From Benincasa hispida (lineage: Eukaryota; Streptophyta; Magnoliopsida; Cucurbitales; Cucurbitaceae): a stretch of DNA of 64,000 bases. A program made the translations under genes and the position numbers. Shown one piece after another: positions 1 to 11,678 of this stretch. The stretch covers positions 9,275,744-9,339,743 of the forward strand of contig NC_052351.1 in the NCBI RefSeq assembly GCF_009727055.1, in the 5' to 3' direction. The notes beneath the pieces are model-generated. The model had not been told where the DNA came from. It searched no databases and saw only the letters and a program-made list of their open reading frames with translations. The stretch's first letter is position 1. Each line of letters starts with the position of its first letter.

Positions 1-167
1 AAATGGAAAATGCTTGTAAATAGCTTCTGCTGTATCTTTTCTTTTCCTTTTTCTTCTCTCCTACTGTGCAAAACCTGCTCTCCCTTAGCCTTTTGCTTCT
101 TGCTTCTTGTTCTTGTTGCTGTCATTTTCTTACTTATTATTGATTTTCTTCTTTTTCTTAATTTTAG
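1..167 (+). other. Upstream end of the SRF gene: first intron or partial exon 1
   Basis: A very pyrimidine-rich stretch ends in ATTTTAG just before the first recognisable SRF exon, so at least its 3' part looks like an intron. Two open frames with hydrophobic N-termini lie here, from ATG 10 and ATG 107. The second runs without a stop through the acceptor into the SRF exon and would give a signal-peptide-like leader. In the family the signal peptide is normally on a separate first exon, which may lie left of the window. I cannot decide between these from this sequence. Confidence 0.5.
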
Positions 168-3100
168 TTGCTGCAATCAATGCATTATTTATTTCTCTTG
201 GCTACCCTCCTTTGCGAGGATGGATTCTTGTGGGAGGTGATCCATGTGGGGAGAAGTGGCAAGGGGTTGAATGTGTATTCTCAAATATAACAGCGTTGTA
301 TGTGAATTCAATTCATCATATTTTTTAGCTAACTTCATTTTCCTCTCTGTTAATTATGCAACAACTATTTGCTTTTGCCGCAGACAACTCAGTGGCTTGA
401 ATTTGGGAGGAGAGCTAGGCACTAGCTTGGACCAATTCGAGTCAATAATATCAATGTAGGTTTTAACTTTAATGTGAATGTGAATCTTAATGATGGGTCC
501 CTATTCATTATACTAATTGCATAACTACATGTATAGTCTTTTGAAGTTTTTTCTACTGTTTTATGGAGTAGGGATCTTAGCAACAATCATATTGGAGGGA
601 ATATTCCATCTACATTGCCCCCTACACTGAGAAGTCTGTATGTTACCTCTCAATTTGCTCAGTTTGAAAAACTTTACCAGCTAATCATTGTTAACTAATA
701 CTGTTTGCATTCGTTGTAATGGTCCATTTCTGGCATAGCTAACATTGGTCATTTTCATCGTTTAGTTCTTTATCAGCTAATCAATTCACTGGAAGCATTC
801 CCCCTGCACTGGCTTCGCTAACACAACTAATGGACCTGTAAGTTTGTTGAAGAGCGAATTCTGTTATTAAATGCCAGTTTTTAGATAATCTTCTAGCCGG
901 TTTCCTCAATATGCTGCCTGTCTTTATTACCCCTCAGGTCACTAAATAATAACCTTCTTACCGGGGTAATACCTGATGTCTTCCAGCTGCTTAATGGCTT
1001 GAATAACTTGTGAGTGTCTTCATTTAACTTAGATAGCCTCTCTGAAGATAGAGTCTGATCATCTTCTATTATTTAGGGACTTGTCATGGAACAACTTGAG
1101 CGGTCAGCTGCCTCCCTCGGTGGCTGATTTGTTATCCCTTACTACATTGTGAGTTAATATTTGTAAGAACTTTTAATTCTCCATGTTTCACATTTACCCG
1201 TGGGTTATATGCATATATAATCTTTGGTCTTCAGGCACTTGCAGAACAATCAACTTTCTGGGATGCTCGACTCTCTACAGGATCTTCCATTGTCGGATTT
1301 GTACTATTCTTCATTTAAGATTCGAGAAAACTTCATTCTTGTTTTTTGCTCATCACTGTCAATAAAGGATTGTAACTTAATGCTGAACTGGATGGGAGTT
1401 GTTGCTATTGTGCTACAATTTGAAAATTTATTCTCTGCTATGTAGGAATATAGAGAACAACCTATTTTCCGGACCTATACCTGCAAAGTTGTTGGGCATT
1501 CCAAATTTCAGGTGAGTTTAAGCACTTTATTCTGGAAGTATGATTATAATGCATGCATGGATGAATTTTGTCTTTCCAAACTGACATTTATTATTATTTT
1601 TTTGTCTGAGACTTTGTGGAGCCAAAGTTCCTGACTGACATTATTTCCCTTACACATTTTCATGATTTCACATGTCTTATTTTTCTCTTCTTTCCTAGTT
1701 AGCTTGGTTTAGCCGTGCCTAGAAGAATATATTATATCCTATGACCTATCAACTGTGTTGGTGTTATATATGCAGAAAAGATGGGAACCCTTTTAATACT
1801 ACAATAATTTCATCTGCACCTGCTTTAGCCCCTTCACCATTTGCTGTTGCACCAGTTACTGTGGGACAACCAACCAGACAGGCAGGTGCAGGTCAGCCAT
1901 TGTTGTCGGGGACTCCTGAAGCGGATGGAGCAAGGAGTTTTTTCTCTGCTAAGCATATCGTTTGGATTGTTATTATTGGCACAGTACTATTAGTAGCATT
2001 TGGATTCTGTCTTCTCATGTTGATATGCTTAAAAAGAAGCAAGCATCGAGAAGACACCAAGGTGGTTCGTGACAATGCTGATATGGCCTCTAAATATAAG
2101 CCTAAACCCATGAAGCCCTCAGTTGAAGGTGTAGACATGGAGAAAGGTACAAACCCCATTTCTCTGTCTTCTTTTAACTTTTCACTCTGTTGTCAAATTT
2201 ATGCAATCTATACTTTCTTCATGTGTAATATTACGTGAAACCTGACTTTATAGACCTTTTTGTTTGAAGGTCCAACGGAGACCACTTTTAAGCCACTTGA
2301 TAGAGACAGAATAAAGGATAGAATAATGGATTTTTCCACCCCAAGGCTACATGATAGACAGGGTACAAATGGGAAAAGAAAAGATGCCTCTAATACAAGT
2401 TTCCGTAGAGACCATATGGAGAGTTCGAGCATAAGCATAGATGACTTCCCTTCACCGCCTCCTCCCCCTCCTTTTCCGCTCCTTTCAACTCAGGAAATTG
2501 CAAAACCAATTGTGGCGGCTGAAGTGCCCATTAGAGAACTTAGAAAACTGAATACAAGTTCTTTAAAAGTTTTCACAATCGCATCACTTCAGCAGTATAC
2601 TAATAGTTTCTCTGAAGACAATCTTCTTGGGAGAGGCATGCTGGGCAGTGTCTATAGAGCTGAACTTCCAAGTGGAAGGGTAAGATAATTTAATCACTCT
2701 TAAATAAGTACCTAATACCTCTACTTTCCTCATGATGGAGTCAAAATCTTTTCTAGCTTACTGAACTTTCCAAGTTAGAAACTGCCATAATCATATTTAC
2801 ACATTTTTTTCTTCAGCTTCTGGCTGTTAAGAAACTTAATGGATCCTCTTCAACTCATTGGTGTGATGATGAATTTCACAACCTTGTGTCTAACATATGT
2901 CAAATTCGGCATGATAATATTGTGGAGCTTGTGGGATATTGTGCTGAGCATGGACAATATCTACTCATTTATGAGTATTGCAAAAATGGCACGCTCTATG
3001 ATGCACTCCATGTCGACAAGGAGATGCATCAGAAGCTTTCATGGAATGTCCGCGTGAAAATTGCACTTGAAGCTGCACGTGCCCTCGAGTAAGTGAATGA

Positions 3101-4037
3101 AGAAATGAGTTTGCAAGACAGATTTCAATGAAATGGGTATAGTATTTGAGATATTAAGTTCTTTCATTCTCTTTTGAGGCAGGTATCTGCATGAAGCCTG
3201 TCAACCGCCTATCATGCACCAAAATTTTAAGTCTGCTAACATTCTCTTGGACAATGAGCTAAAACCACAAGTCTCCGACTCTGGCTTAGCTCGGCCGCTG
3301 CCTTCAGCTAGTCAGGTACTTTATCAAGATCATAGAAACAGAATCAATTAGCATATGAGAACTTATTTAATGTAGAAATTGTGAGAAATTCATTGTTGCT
3401 AACACGAATTTTATTACTTAGTCATCTGCACGATTCCTCCCAGCTCATGGTTATACTGCTCCTGAATTCGAGTTAGGAACTTACCAAAGTGATGTTTATA
3501 GCTTCGGAGTCGTAATGCTAGAGCTTCTGACTGGTCGGAAGTCTTGTGACCGGTATGGGAATCTTAAATCAATGATATCCATTATTCACTCTTTGCTCAC
3601 CTTTTTCATCTGTCAAATTTGCATCTTACACTCTCCAAATATAGTTCAATTGCTTATCAATCAAGCTATTTTAGTTTTGTTTTCCTAAGTTACAATTAAC
3701 ATGTTCTTACTCGATTGTGAAACTCTAGATCACTGCCTCGAGGAGAGCAATTTCTTGTTCGATGGGCTATTCCAAGGCTCCATGATATTGATGCGTTATC
3801 AAGAATGGTCGATCCATCTCTTAATGGCATGTATCCCATTAAATCATTATCGCGCTTTACTGATATCATCTCTTCTTGTATAATGGTAACATTCTCTACA
3901 ACTTTTGCTTCATATCAAGCTTACCATGGATATTTACTTCTCTTTACTAACATTTTCGGCCAACCTTTTGGCAGAGAGAGCCCGAATTTCGGCCCCCTAT
4001 GTCTGAAATTGTACAGGAACTCTTACAAATGCTGTAG
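168..4037 (+). CDS. STRUBBELIG-receptor-family LRR receptor kinase (SRF1/SRF3-like), 5' partial
   Basis: Exons read from GT/AG borders and continuous frame: 168-297, 384-455, 572-637, 766-837, 938-1009, 1077-1148, 1235-1300, 1446-1511, 1776-2146, 2270-2679, 2817-3088, 3183-3315, 3422-3552, 3729-3885, 3975-4037. They give about 716 residues, close to SRF proteins. In order: an LRR N-cap with [14 protein letters not shown]; six to seven LRRs on 66- or 72-nt exons; FSGPIP and KDGNPFN as in SRFs; a Pro/Ala-rich stretch; one membrane helix (about 1954-2030); a proline run (about 2455-2480); a kinase domain with a glycine loop and AVKK lysine (2829-2831). The catalytic loop is HQN (3217-3225) and the DFG site is DSG (3277-3285), so phosphotransfer is doubtful; APEF is kept. 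SRFs act at the plasma membrane in tissue morphogenesis and wall or immune signalling (family knowledge). The stop follows LLQML, so the tail is short. The first exon is missing or unresolved. Confidence 0.93.
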
Positions 4038-4336
4038 AAGAAAGTCAGAAATTCAAATGCTTTAGGAGGGTAGAAGATTGAACAAAATGTTGAGCATTAA
4101 AAGTTGGTTCCAAAAAGTTGAGGGATGTTTTTGATTGTTCTTTTTTTAATCATTGTTTCATGTGAATATAAGTCATTGATTAGTTTCCTGTCTATGTAAA
4201 ATGCTTACTATATTCTTTACATTTATACTTGCATTTATTTTACAATCTTTAGGAGTTTAATTACAACAAATTTTCTATTCCAAGGAGGTATTGATTAAAT
4301 TAAAATTTTAATAATGCAAGTTGTTATTTTTCTTAA
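4038..4336 (+). other. 3' flank of the SRF gene
   Basis: AT-rich sequence after the stop codon, probably 3' UTR and spacer. It contains T runs and TGTAAA-like words but no clear AATAAA that I would call the poly(A) signal. Nothing else is seen. Confidence 0.4.
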
Positions 4337-4418
4337 AGTACAATGAGTGGGGATTTGAACTATGCACCTCTTGATCTTCATTACAATGCCAGTTGAGCGA
4401 TAGTCATTTTGACCTCAT
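4337..4418 (-). repeat. tRNA-like SINE head, copy 1
   Basis: On the minus strand this reads like the 5' head of a tRNA-derived SINE. There is an A-box-like TGAGC-type stretch at the high-coordinate end and a B-box-like AGTTCAAATCC about 35-40 bases downstream. It aligns with the copy at 4883-4976 along its whole length with many substitutions. No tail or target duplication was recognised. Confidence 0.5.
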
Positions 4419-4882
4419 TTGCTAATTTCTTTGCCGAACTTGTTTTGCCTATATAAATCATACTTTATCTATGTTATTGAATTGAAGAAATGAAAAGCCC
4501 CAAGAGACATCAAAGAAGAAAAATAAAAACTAGAAAATGTAAAAAGCTTGCACTCCCATTATCAACTTAATTACTAATTAATAAATATATGTTTGCAAAT
4601 TAAACAGTAAAATAGAAGTTAAAGGTCGGATTCTCCTACTCCATACATTGGTCCAATACTTTTGCAAAATAATAATAAAAAAAAATTTATAATAACTATT
4701 TCATCTTATAAGTTGCTCATAAAATTTGAACATTTATTTATTTGATGTTTCGTGGTTTATTCCTTCAAGTCTTCAAATGGATTTTTTTTTTTGAAAGAGT
4801 GAATGAAGTTTTTATTTTAAACCTTTAAAAAAGGGAAAAGAAAACCCATACACTTGCTATTAAAAACCCAATCAATATACGT
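4419..4882. other. AT-rich spacer
   Basis: No coding frame with family resemblance. A/T runs (for example T10 near 4783) and low-complexity sequence lie between two SINE-like heads. Confidence 0.5.
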
Positions 4883-4976
4883 TTTTTAGTACAACTATTG
4901 TGGGATAGGAATTTGAACCTCCAACCTCTTGAATCGAAGCACATGCTAATATTATTAAACTAAGCTCACTTTGACT
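4883..4976 (-). repeat. tRNA-like SINE head, copy 2
   Basis: The minus strand has GAGCTTAGTTT (A-box-like) followed by GGTTCAAATTCC (B box, consensus GGTTCGANNCC). This is the layout of an internal RNA polymerase III promoter in tRNA-derived SINEs. It is the better preserved of the two local copies. It does not fold into an intact tRNA gene in my reading, so I do not call it a tRNA. Confidence 0.55.
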
Positions 4977-5888
4977 CCAAACAATATACATTAATAATCC
5001 AACACTCTTCAATATAATCTTCACCAAACTTCTTATCTTTCTGACAGGTTTAATTATATAGACTTTTTATTTTCCACTTTAAAATTACTATATATGGATA
5101 GTTGTAGACTTGCAGGTTGGAACCAAATAGTTCTCCCTCTTGAGGAAAATTCCTTCACTAGATTTTTGTCCCATTGAGTTAATGATGTAATCTTTTTCCT
5201 TCACTATGCAATTATTAAAGACTTTGGTGACTTGTTGAGTTAAAGATGTATAAGCAGTCTCCCAAAATGGGAATAAAATTGTAATTGATGATCGAGCATA
5301 GAAATATTGAGGATTGGAAAGTTGGAGCAAATAGTTTGTAGTGGCTAGTTGGAGAAACAAAGATGAATCAATTGAAAAAATAATGGACATACATGAGATA
5401 ATATAATGTTCAAAAAATATAAATAACATATTAGGATTGAAGATAAAGAAAGTAACCAAATGCTTTGTAATTATGTGCATTATTGCAATCTAAGTCTTGT
5501 TTAGTTTGTGACCCCATCCATGGTTTTGCAAATGAGCTGGCCATTCAAAGAAGATTTCAAATAAGACGACATTGATGAAACACTAAACAATAGTAGAAAA
5601 AAAAGAGTAAAGTTATTAAACCTCAGAATTAAGAAAGTTATTGTACTTCAGAATTAAGAATGGTTATGATATTGAAGTATTCCGTTTGCTTATTTATGTG
5701 GATTTGAATAAGGGGAAGATAAGAGAGATTATGTAGGGTTTTCAATCTATATAATAAAATAATGCATTCCTAAAACTAAAAGGTAATTAATTACTTTCTC
5801 ATAAAAAAAAGTAAAATAATAAAAGGTAATTAATTATTCCGCTTGCTTGCCAACAATTACACTTATATATAATAGTTAGATTGAATTT
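4977..5888. other. AT-rich spacer with one interspersed-repeat copy
   Basis: A minus-strand frame of 130 codons (5088-5480) has no recognisable domain and is probably chance. The part around 5275-5365 matches two other places in the window (see the repeat entries at 31500 and 38525). Nothing else is recognised. Confidence 0.45.
5275..5365 (+). repeat. Interspersed repeat R, copy 1
   Basis: Shares an ordered series of words with 31500-31590 and 38525-38637: a CGAGCA-type start, an ATTG(A)GG block, AAGTTGGAGCAAATAGTTTG, then a CTAG..GGAGAAACAA block. The three copies are diverged but collinear. Class unknown; I see no terminal repeats or coding sequence. Confidence 0.45.
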
Positions 5889-6025
5889 TGTGATGAAATA
5901 AGAATAATATGAACAACAAAATAACAATGAATGCAAGACAATGGAGAAAAGTAAAAGAGAAGTAGAGAACTAATATTGAATTCAATCGTGGCATCCTCTA
6001 CAAACACACCTTATAATCCTATACA
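5889..6025 (-). mobile_element. Left part of the 3' LTR of outer copia element 1
   Basis: Starts TGTGATGAAATAAG and follows the LTR at 26866-27135 for about 135 bases with scattered changes, as far as ACCTTATAATCCTAT. Similarity then stops abruptly, and sequence from a different element follows. The matching inner end of an LTR of this family reappears at 8942-8976, next to a polypurine tract. I therefore read this as one LTR split by an insertion. The middle part (about 95 bases) of the reference LTR is not found in either piece. Confidence 0.6.
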
Positions 6026-6978
6026 TCATTTCACTCTTCCTTTCTCTTCATTTTTCTTTTACACAGACGGTTGCCGTTCCAACGTCCAATGCCATCACAC
6101 ACCATCGCATACTACCGCTGCACACTACCGCCGCACGCATTGGTTAGTTCTCCTTTTTACTTTTTTTTTTCTAACACATTTGTCTATGGGCTGTGTTTAT
6201 GTTATTATTCTGATAAGGAGTTTTGTTTTTAATAAAATTGATGTATAAATCTATTTAAAATAAACTTTTAGTTGTTCTGTTTTTTTTTTCTCTTCTTTTA
6301 AGATGGATTTATGTATTTGTTTAAAATTGGAATTAGGATATTCATTTGTTTATGAATGAAATTGTTATTCTATATTTGGTTTGTATGGATAGATATAATG
6401 AAGGAAGAATTATTTGTGTATTTTAGTTTTGATTTTGTATATGAGATTCATTTTTTAATATTAAAGTTTAATCTTTCCTTTTTATGGATATAATATGCTT
6501 TAAGTTTTAAAATGAAATTGTTAAGGATGTTTGATTAACTAAATTTCACACTTTTTACTTGTTAGTGTTAAATTTCACACTTTATTCATTTGGTTCAACG
6601 ATACATAAGGATTGGATTCAGTTTAGATATAGATTTTCAAGAGAGTACATTGGTGGAGTTGAACAATTCATGAAAGTAGCAAATTTTATGTATTTGTTGT
6701 ACTTATTGTTTACACAAAATTGGTTGTACTAATAAAATATAATTTGTGTAGGAAAAAAGGGAGAAGAGCAAGAAGAGTATAGAATGTTTCAATTTCAATC
6801 ATTATTGTGGGTTGAAATCCTTTCTTTAAGTGCAAAATGAATTTGTATGATGTGATGCAAATTCATTATTGTTTTATTCATTTTCCATTGAATGTAAAGA
6901 ATAAATTTGTTTATTGAATTACAGACGATGAACCTTCGAACAACTAGGAACATATTGACAACTTTCAGTTTTTGGTTT

Positions 6979-7130
6979 GTGGATTTAGAAACTTAATTTG
7001 ATTGTTTGTGACTATCCTGCAGTTTTGGTAGCCACCTCAAATAGGAGCGTTTTAGTGGATTTAGGAACTTCATTTGTTTGTTTTGTGGCTATCTTGCAGT
7101 TATGGTAGCCACTTTAAATATGTGTATTTT
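6979..7130 (+). repeat. Tandem repeat, 76-bp unit, two copies
   Basis: GTGGATTTAGAAACTT at 6979 recurs as GTGGATTTAGGAACTT at 7055. The rest of the unit follows in order, including CTATC(C/T)TGCAGTT and TGGTAGCCAC. Period 76. It leads directly into the larger array at 7135. Confidence 0.75.
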
Positions 7131-7134
7131 AGTG

Positions 7135-7990
7135 CACTTGTTGCCACTTTGTGGTCTAAATGGCATTTAACTAGGATACGTTCGTAGCTTTGGGGGGGGG
7201 GGGGGGAGGATGTATATGTTGTAATTGTTTTTTAGATTATCTAAAAGCCTAATTGTACACTTTAAAGGAACTTTTTTCTTGGATTTATTTGTAGGGATCT
7301 GAGAGTCGAGTTATATGCTTTTAAGACTATTGAATGATGGGTTTAACCTTGAAAGAAATTTAGGTGGATTTAAGGGGGAGAGATTCACTTCGATGCTTTC
7401 TATGCATTTGTTGCTACTTTGTGGTTTAAATGACATTTAGGTGGAACTAGGAAACGTTCGTAGCTTGGGAGGGGAGGGGGGATATATATGTTGTAATTGT
7501 GTTTTAGATTATCTTGAAGCCTAATTATGGACTTTAAAGGAATAAGTTCTTGGCTTATTTGTAGGGATCCGTTAGTTGTGGATGTATATGTTGTAATTGT
7601 TTTTTAGATTATATAAAAGCCTAATTGTGCACTTTAAAGGAACTTTGTTCTTGGATTTATTTATAGGGATCCGAGAGTTGAGTTATATGCTTTTAGGACT
7701 ATCGAATGATGGGTTTAGCCTTGAAAGAAATTCAGGTGGATTTAGGGGGGAGAGATTCATTTCGACGCTTTCTATGCATTTATTGCTACTTTGTGGTTTA
7801 AATGACGTTTAGGTGGAACTAGGACATGTTCTTAGCTTAGGAGGGGAGGGGGATGTATGTGTTGTAATTGTGTCTTAGATTATCTTGAAGCCTAATTGTA
7901 GACTTTAAAGGAACAAGTTCCTGGCTTATTTGTAGGGATCTGATAGTTTGGAGATTTAAAGGGCGTTTATCTATTTGTTTAAGTGAATTT
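7135..7990 (+). repeat. Tandem array, 372-bp unit, about 2.3 copies
   Basis: GATGTATATGTTGTAATTG occurs at 7209 and 7581, and diverged forms occur at 7481 and 7852. Each 372-bp unit is therefore a long half (about 272 bp) plus a short half (about 100 bp) with a shared core. The unit also has GGGATC(C/T)GAGAGT, a G-rich patch and TTGTTGC(C/T)ACTTTGTGGT. A run of 15 G lies at 7192-7206, and shorter G-rich forms occupy the same place in the later copies. The frames are not kept open, so this looks like DNA-level repetition. Confidence 0.85.
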
Positions 7991-8941
7991 ACGATATGCT
8001 CGTAATGTGGGGGAGAGTTCATGCCTTAATTATAACCATTTTAATCACTTTTTAGAGAGTAAAATGGTTGTTTTAATTATGAACATTGATGACATATTTG
8101 TAGCTTGAGAGAGGGATCATTCCTCATAACCATTTTAAATTTTTTGTTTAAGTTTTTATGTGATTGTTAAGATCTTTTTGTGCATTTTTCTTTGTTGTAG
8201 GAAATCTTTAATAATATTTGTTCTTCCTATTTCAGGTTGTTCGTGTAAATTTTTAAAGATCGTTTTTTTGGAGATTGCGAGAAGATTTTGTGAGATGATT
8301 ACTTAGTTTGGTTTAGTATCTCACTTATTTTGGTTTAGGGTATTTTGGCTTAGGGAAGATCAAACTTTTTTTTTTTTTTTTTTTTTTTTGTAAAGGAGAT
8401 TTGTAAAAAGTTAGAAAATCTCAAATTTAATTGTATACACAGTTTTTGTTTGTAGAATTTTATAGCTTGTTTATTGAATATTAGTCTTATTTTTAAATAT
8501 ATAAACTTACTTTTGTTATATTTATCCCCAATTGATTTGTTTGAAGATTAATTTTTGTTTGTGCATAATTAGGTATTAATGAAATAAAAAATTGATTATT
8601 TAATTGTTACAAAAAATATATAAAATTATAAACAACTTATACCGACGCAAATAAATGTTGGTAGAAATGTGTCTATTGAACTGAATTTTTGTTGTTTTGG
8701 ACTATGCTTTTCCCGACGCAAATTGTATTTTGTTGGAAAACACATATGCCAACACAAACAATTACGTTGCCAAAAATGGTATTTATGTCGACGAAAATAG
8801 TTTTCGCCTGGAGGAACTTCTCTCGGCATGGATACGACGACGATTATGCCGACACAAAAAACGCGTTGGCATAACCTATCTCGACGTTTTTAATACTTGC
8901 CCGATGTTTTTTTGCGTGGAAAAAGTTGAAATTTTTTGTAG

Positions 8942-8990
8942 GGTAATTTATGGATATCTACAATATTACATTTACAATACTCCCCCTTAG
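8942..8990 (-). mobile_element. Inner end of the 3' LTR and polypurine tract of copia element 1
   Basis: Bases 8942-8976 end in TACAATATTACATTTACA, the same end as the LTR at 27135. On the minus strand the LTR begins TGTAAATGTAATATTGTA. Immediately next to it (8977-8990) the minus strand reads a purine tract with GGGGGAGTA, the primer for plus-strand DNA. This fixes the orientation: the element reads right to left. Confidence 0.7.
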
Positions 8991-11678
8991 ATATCCATAG
9001 TATGCAAAATAAATGTCTCGTTAAAACCTTACTAATAAAAAACCCCGTGGGATAAAAACCTAGTGAAGGAAAAGGTTTAAATCATTCATATACTTTAATA
9101 ATTGCCTCACTAAAAACCTTGCTAGGAAAATTCAGTGGGACAAAATCATAGTCGAGGGAAAAAGAGTGTAACACATTTGCTCTCCCTCATGACAACATCA
9201 CTTGATACTCTTGGTTGTCACATGTTGTGTTTTAACTTCTCAAATGTTGTTGCAGGTAACACTTTCGTCAATAAGTCTCCCAAGTCGTCTTTTGAAGAAA
9301 TTCATTGAATAGTGATGTCGATACTTTATGCTTTATCATCTTCATATGATAACATTATTGGTTAGCCTCGTACATCATTAAGATTTTAACATGATTAAAG
9401 TAGTTGTTATGATCTGCTTCATAAATTGCCATAATAATTTTTTTTTTTCTATGTACTAAGTAACCTGTTTAAGATCTAGTTCTTATGGGGTTAGATAAGC
9501 AACCCGCATCTTCACAATCAACTAGATTATAATTAGATATATGAGAATAAAATGAATCCATGTAACTTATTCTCAAATAAAAATATAACATATTTTTAAC
9601 TCTACTTCAATATCTTTCTTTGGAGGAATATTATATTTATGTTAGGACAGGTAGCGTATAATTTAGTAAAGATATAAGTACACTTATTACCAAAAAATTA
9701 TGGTTCTTCTGGACTTAGAGTTCTTCAGTATCTTTCTGACATCAAATGATATAAACTTTTCACACTAAGTGAATGAACTATCATAGGAATGTTCAATGGT
9801 GGAACTAGTCCATATAAAATCTTATATGTATATATTGATGTAATTTCATCTGCTTTATACCTTATTTGCAAGCTAAAACAAAATTTATCATCTCAATTTA
9901 TTTCTAAAGAAATTCTATTTGCTTTTGAAATCTCTTTAAGAGTTTATGCTTAAATTATCGATATATATATAAATAATATATATAATTAATCACAGGTTGT
10001 GATTTTTTTTAATAAAAAACATATGGACAAATAGGGATTATTTTTATACCCTCATATCAACAAATATTTAATAAAATGATTATATCACATTCTTCAGGAA
10101 TGTCGTTCTATATAAAATTCTTTAATATTTGAATTATATGAATTTGGTACCTCTAATCATTTAGGGTTATAGTTATTAAGAAATTCATATAAATGTATAA
10201 TGACTATACACATAAGATGTATGTTAAGCTTTTCATACACAACAAGATAAATTTGATATCTCATAGTATTGTATCTTCTATAGGAGAAATATGTCTCATT
10301 ATAATCAATACCACTTATTTGCAAGAATTATTGTGGTACTTGTCTCTCTTTATATTATGTGAGCTCATTCTATTTGTTTTTCCTTACAAATATTCACTTG
10401 TATCTCACATATTTGTCATTCTCTAATGTCTGAACTACTAGTTCTCACAATTTGAAAAATAAGTTTATTTCTATTAGATCGTTTCTTTTCACATATGTCA
10501 ATCATTTCTATGTCGCAACATTTTTTTTTCAATATACATGAGTATATAATACTCATTTTCCTAAATAATATTGTGAGCAACATTGTATGCAAAAATGTTG
10601 TCAACTTACTTAAGTATGGTTCCATCTTTTTCTTGCCATGACATATAATTTATCAAGATCTCTTTATTATCTTCATTTACTCTAAGATTCTTATGAATGC
10701 TCATATTTAGGATTCCTTTTGGAATATCCTTATTCTTAATTGAGTCATTTTGATTAACTATTTTTTTTTCGAGGATCTTTATTTTTGGAACTCATATGTC
10801 TATCACGCTTCAGGCGTATTGCAGACTTATTAGTATTAACAACTTGTTGGGGATATCAATTTTAGATGGTATATTTACAACCATTTTTTTTTATAACTTG
10901 GTCACTTTCTTGCAACAGTAAATGTTCTATAAATGTATATAACATTTGATTTGTAGTATTTTGTAAATGAATTATCTTTTGAACTTCCAGTCCAAATTGA
11001 TCCGCATGACAATCAAAATGAGACTATACTTATACATTTCATTCAACTTATTTTTCCAACTTTTCTTAACTCCTCCCCCAAATGTTGAAAAATTGGTCTC
11101 ATTAATAACAAATAAAAAATTGTATAGTAAATACATCACCATAAGGGGTTTAAAGTATTTATTAATTGATGTGAAATCAATTTCAACATAGATTTTAATT
11201 GCTCCATCATCTTAGTTGTTGTTGTGGAACAATCTAAACATTTACTGCATATGAAATATATTTGGCTTCTGGCCATAAGCTTATATACCATTAACTTAGA
11301 GCATATACAATAACATGATTTGATACATATTTAGAAGCTTTGCTATTTAAACCTAAACTATAGGATATTCAACACTTATCCTAATGGATTATTAAATGTT
11401 TGGGTTGCAAACTCACTAGCAGTATCAAAACCAAATAATAAGTATATATGTAGTGATGCACCAACAAAAATCATAAAATATTGAAATAGTTTACTTGGTG
11501 GATTAATAAATCTAGATGTTCAACCATAAATTTGTTCCAAAAGTAGGAGAGGTTCAATTTCAATTTTAGCTAGTGAGAGTTTGATAATTAATTTCTTGAG
11601 AAAAAGTCACATTTGACAATTTATTAGATAGAATATCTTCTAGTTTTTCAACGAGTGTTGATCTATATTTTCAATAAT
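8991..11678 (-). pseudogene. Copia element 1: integrase, RT and RNase H relic (minus strand)
   Basis: Reading right to left: an integrase part (about 11200-11660) with a GAS..SEFATQTFNN-like active-site segment; a basic linker matching KRGRP..KDKNPRK-type sequence (about 10760-10830) and an INYM..K.W motif; an RT part with GIDYNETYSPIED (10271-10312); RNase H with DAGYLS and RTRSQTGY (about 9483-9530); then LLTKVLPATTFEKL near 9240-9300. The order IN-RT-RNase H defines Ty1/copia. Frames are broken many times. The same family starts at the right window edge in the + direction. The integrase is cut at 11678 by the CACTA element. Confidence 0.75.

Larger units (their letters stand above)
6026..8941. 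mobile_element. Decayed DNA-element insertion with tandem repeats, CACTA-like right end
   Basis: Occupies the space between two LTR pieces. The right end (about 8640-8941) has repeated short words in both orientations, such as CCGACGCAAA, GCCGACACAAA and TGTCGACG, and finishes in ATTTTTTGTAGGG. This resembles a CACTA terminus (TTTTTTGTAGTG) with its subterminal repeats. No CACTA-type start is visible on the left, and no transposase is seen. Inside are two tandem arrays (6979-7130 and 7135-7990) and a T24 run (8366-8389). Classification is tentative. Confidence 0.45.

Noticed and set aside
4883..4976. Functional tRNA gene
   Set aside because: Only promoter-box-like words are present; no paired acceptor stem or anticodon arm could be read.
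5088..5480. Minus-strand 130-codon frame
   Set aside because: AT-rich, no domain, no start context, and overlaps an interspersed repeat.
8697..8990. 97-codon frame as a gene
   Set aside because: Overlaps CACTA-like subterminal repeats and an LTR end; composition follows the repeats.
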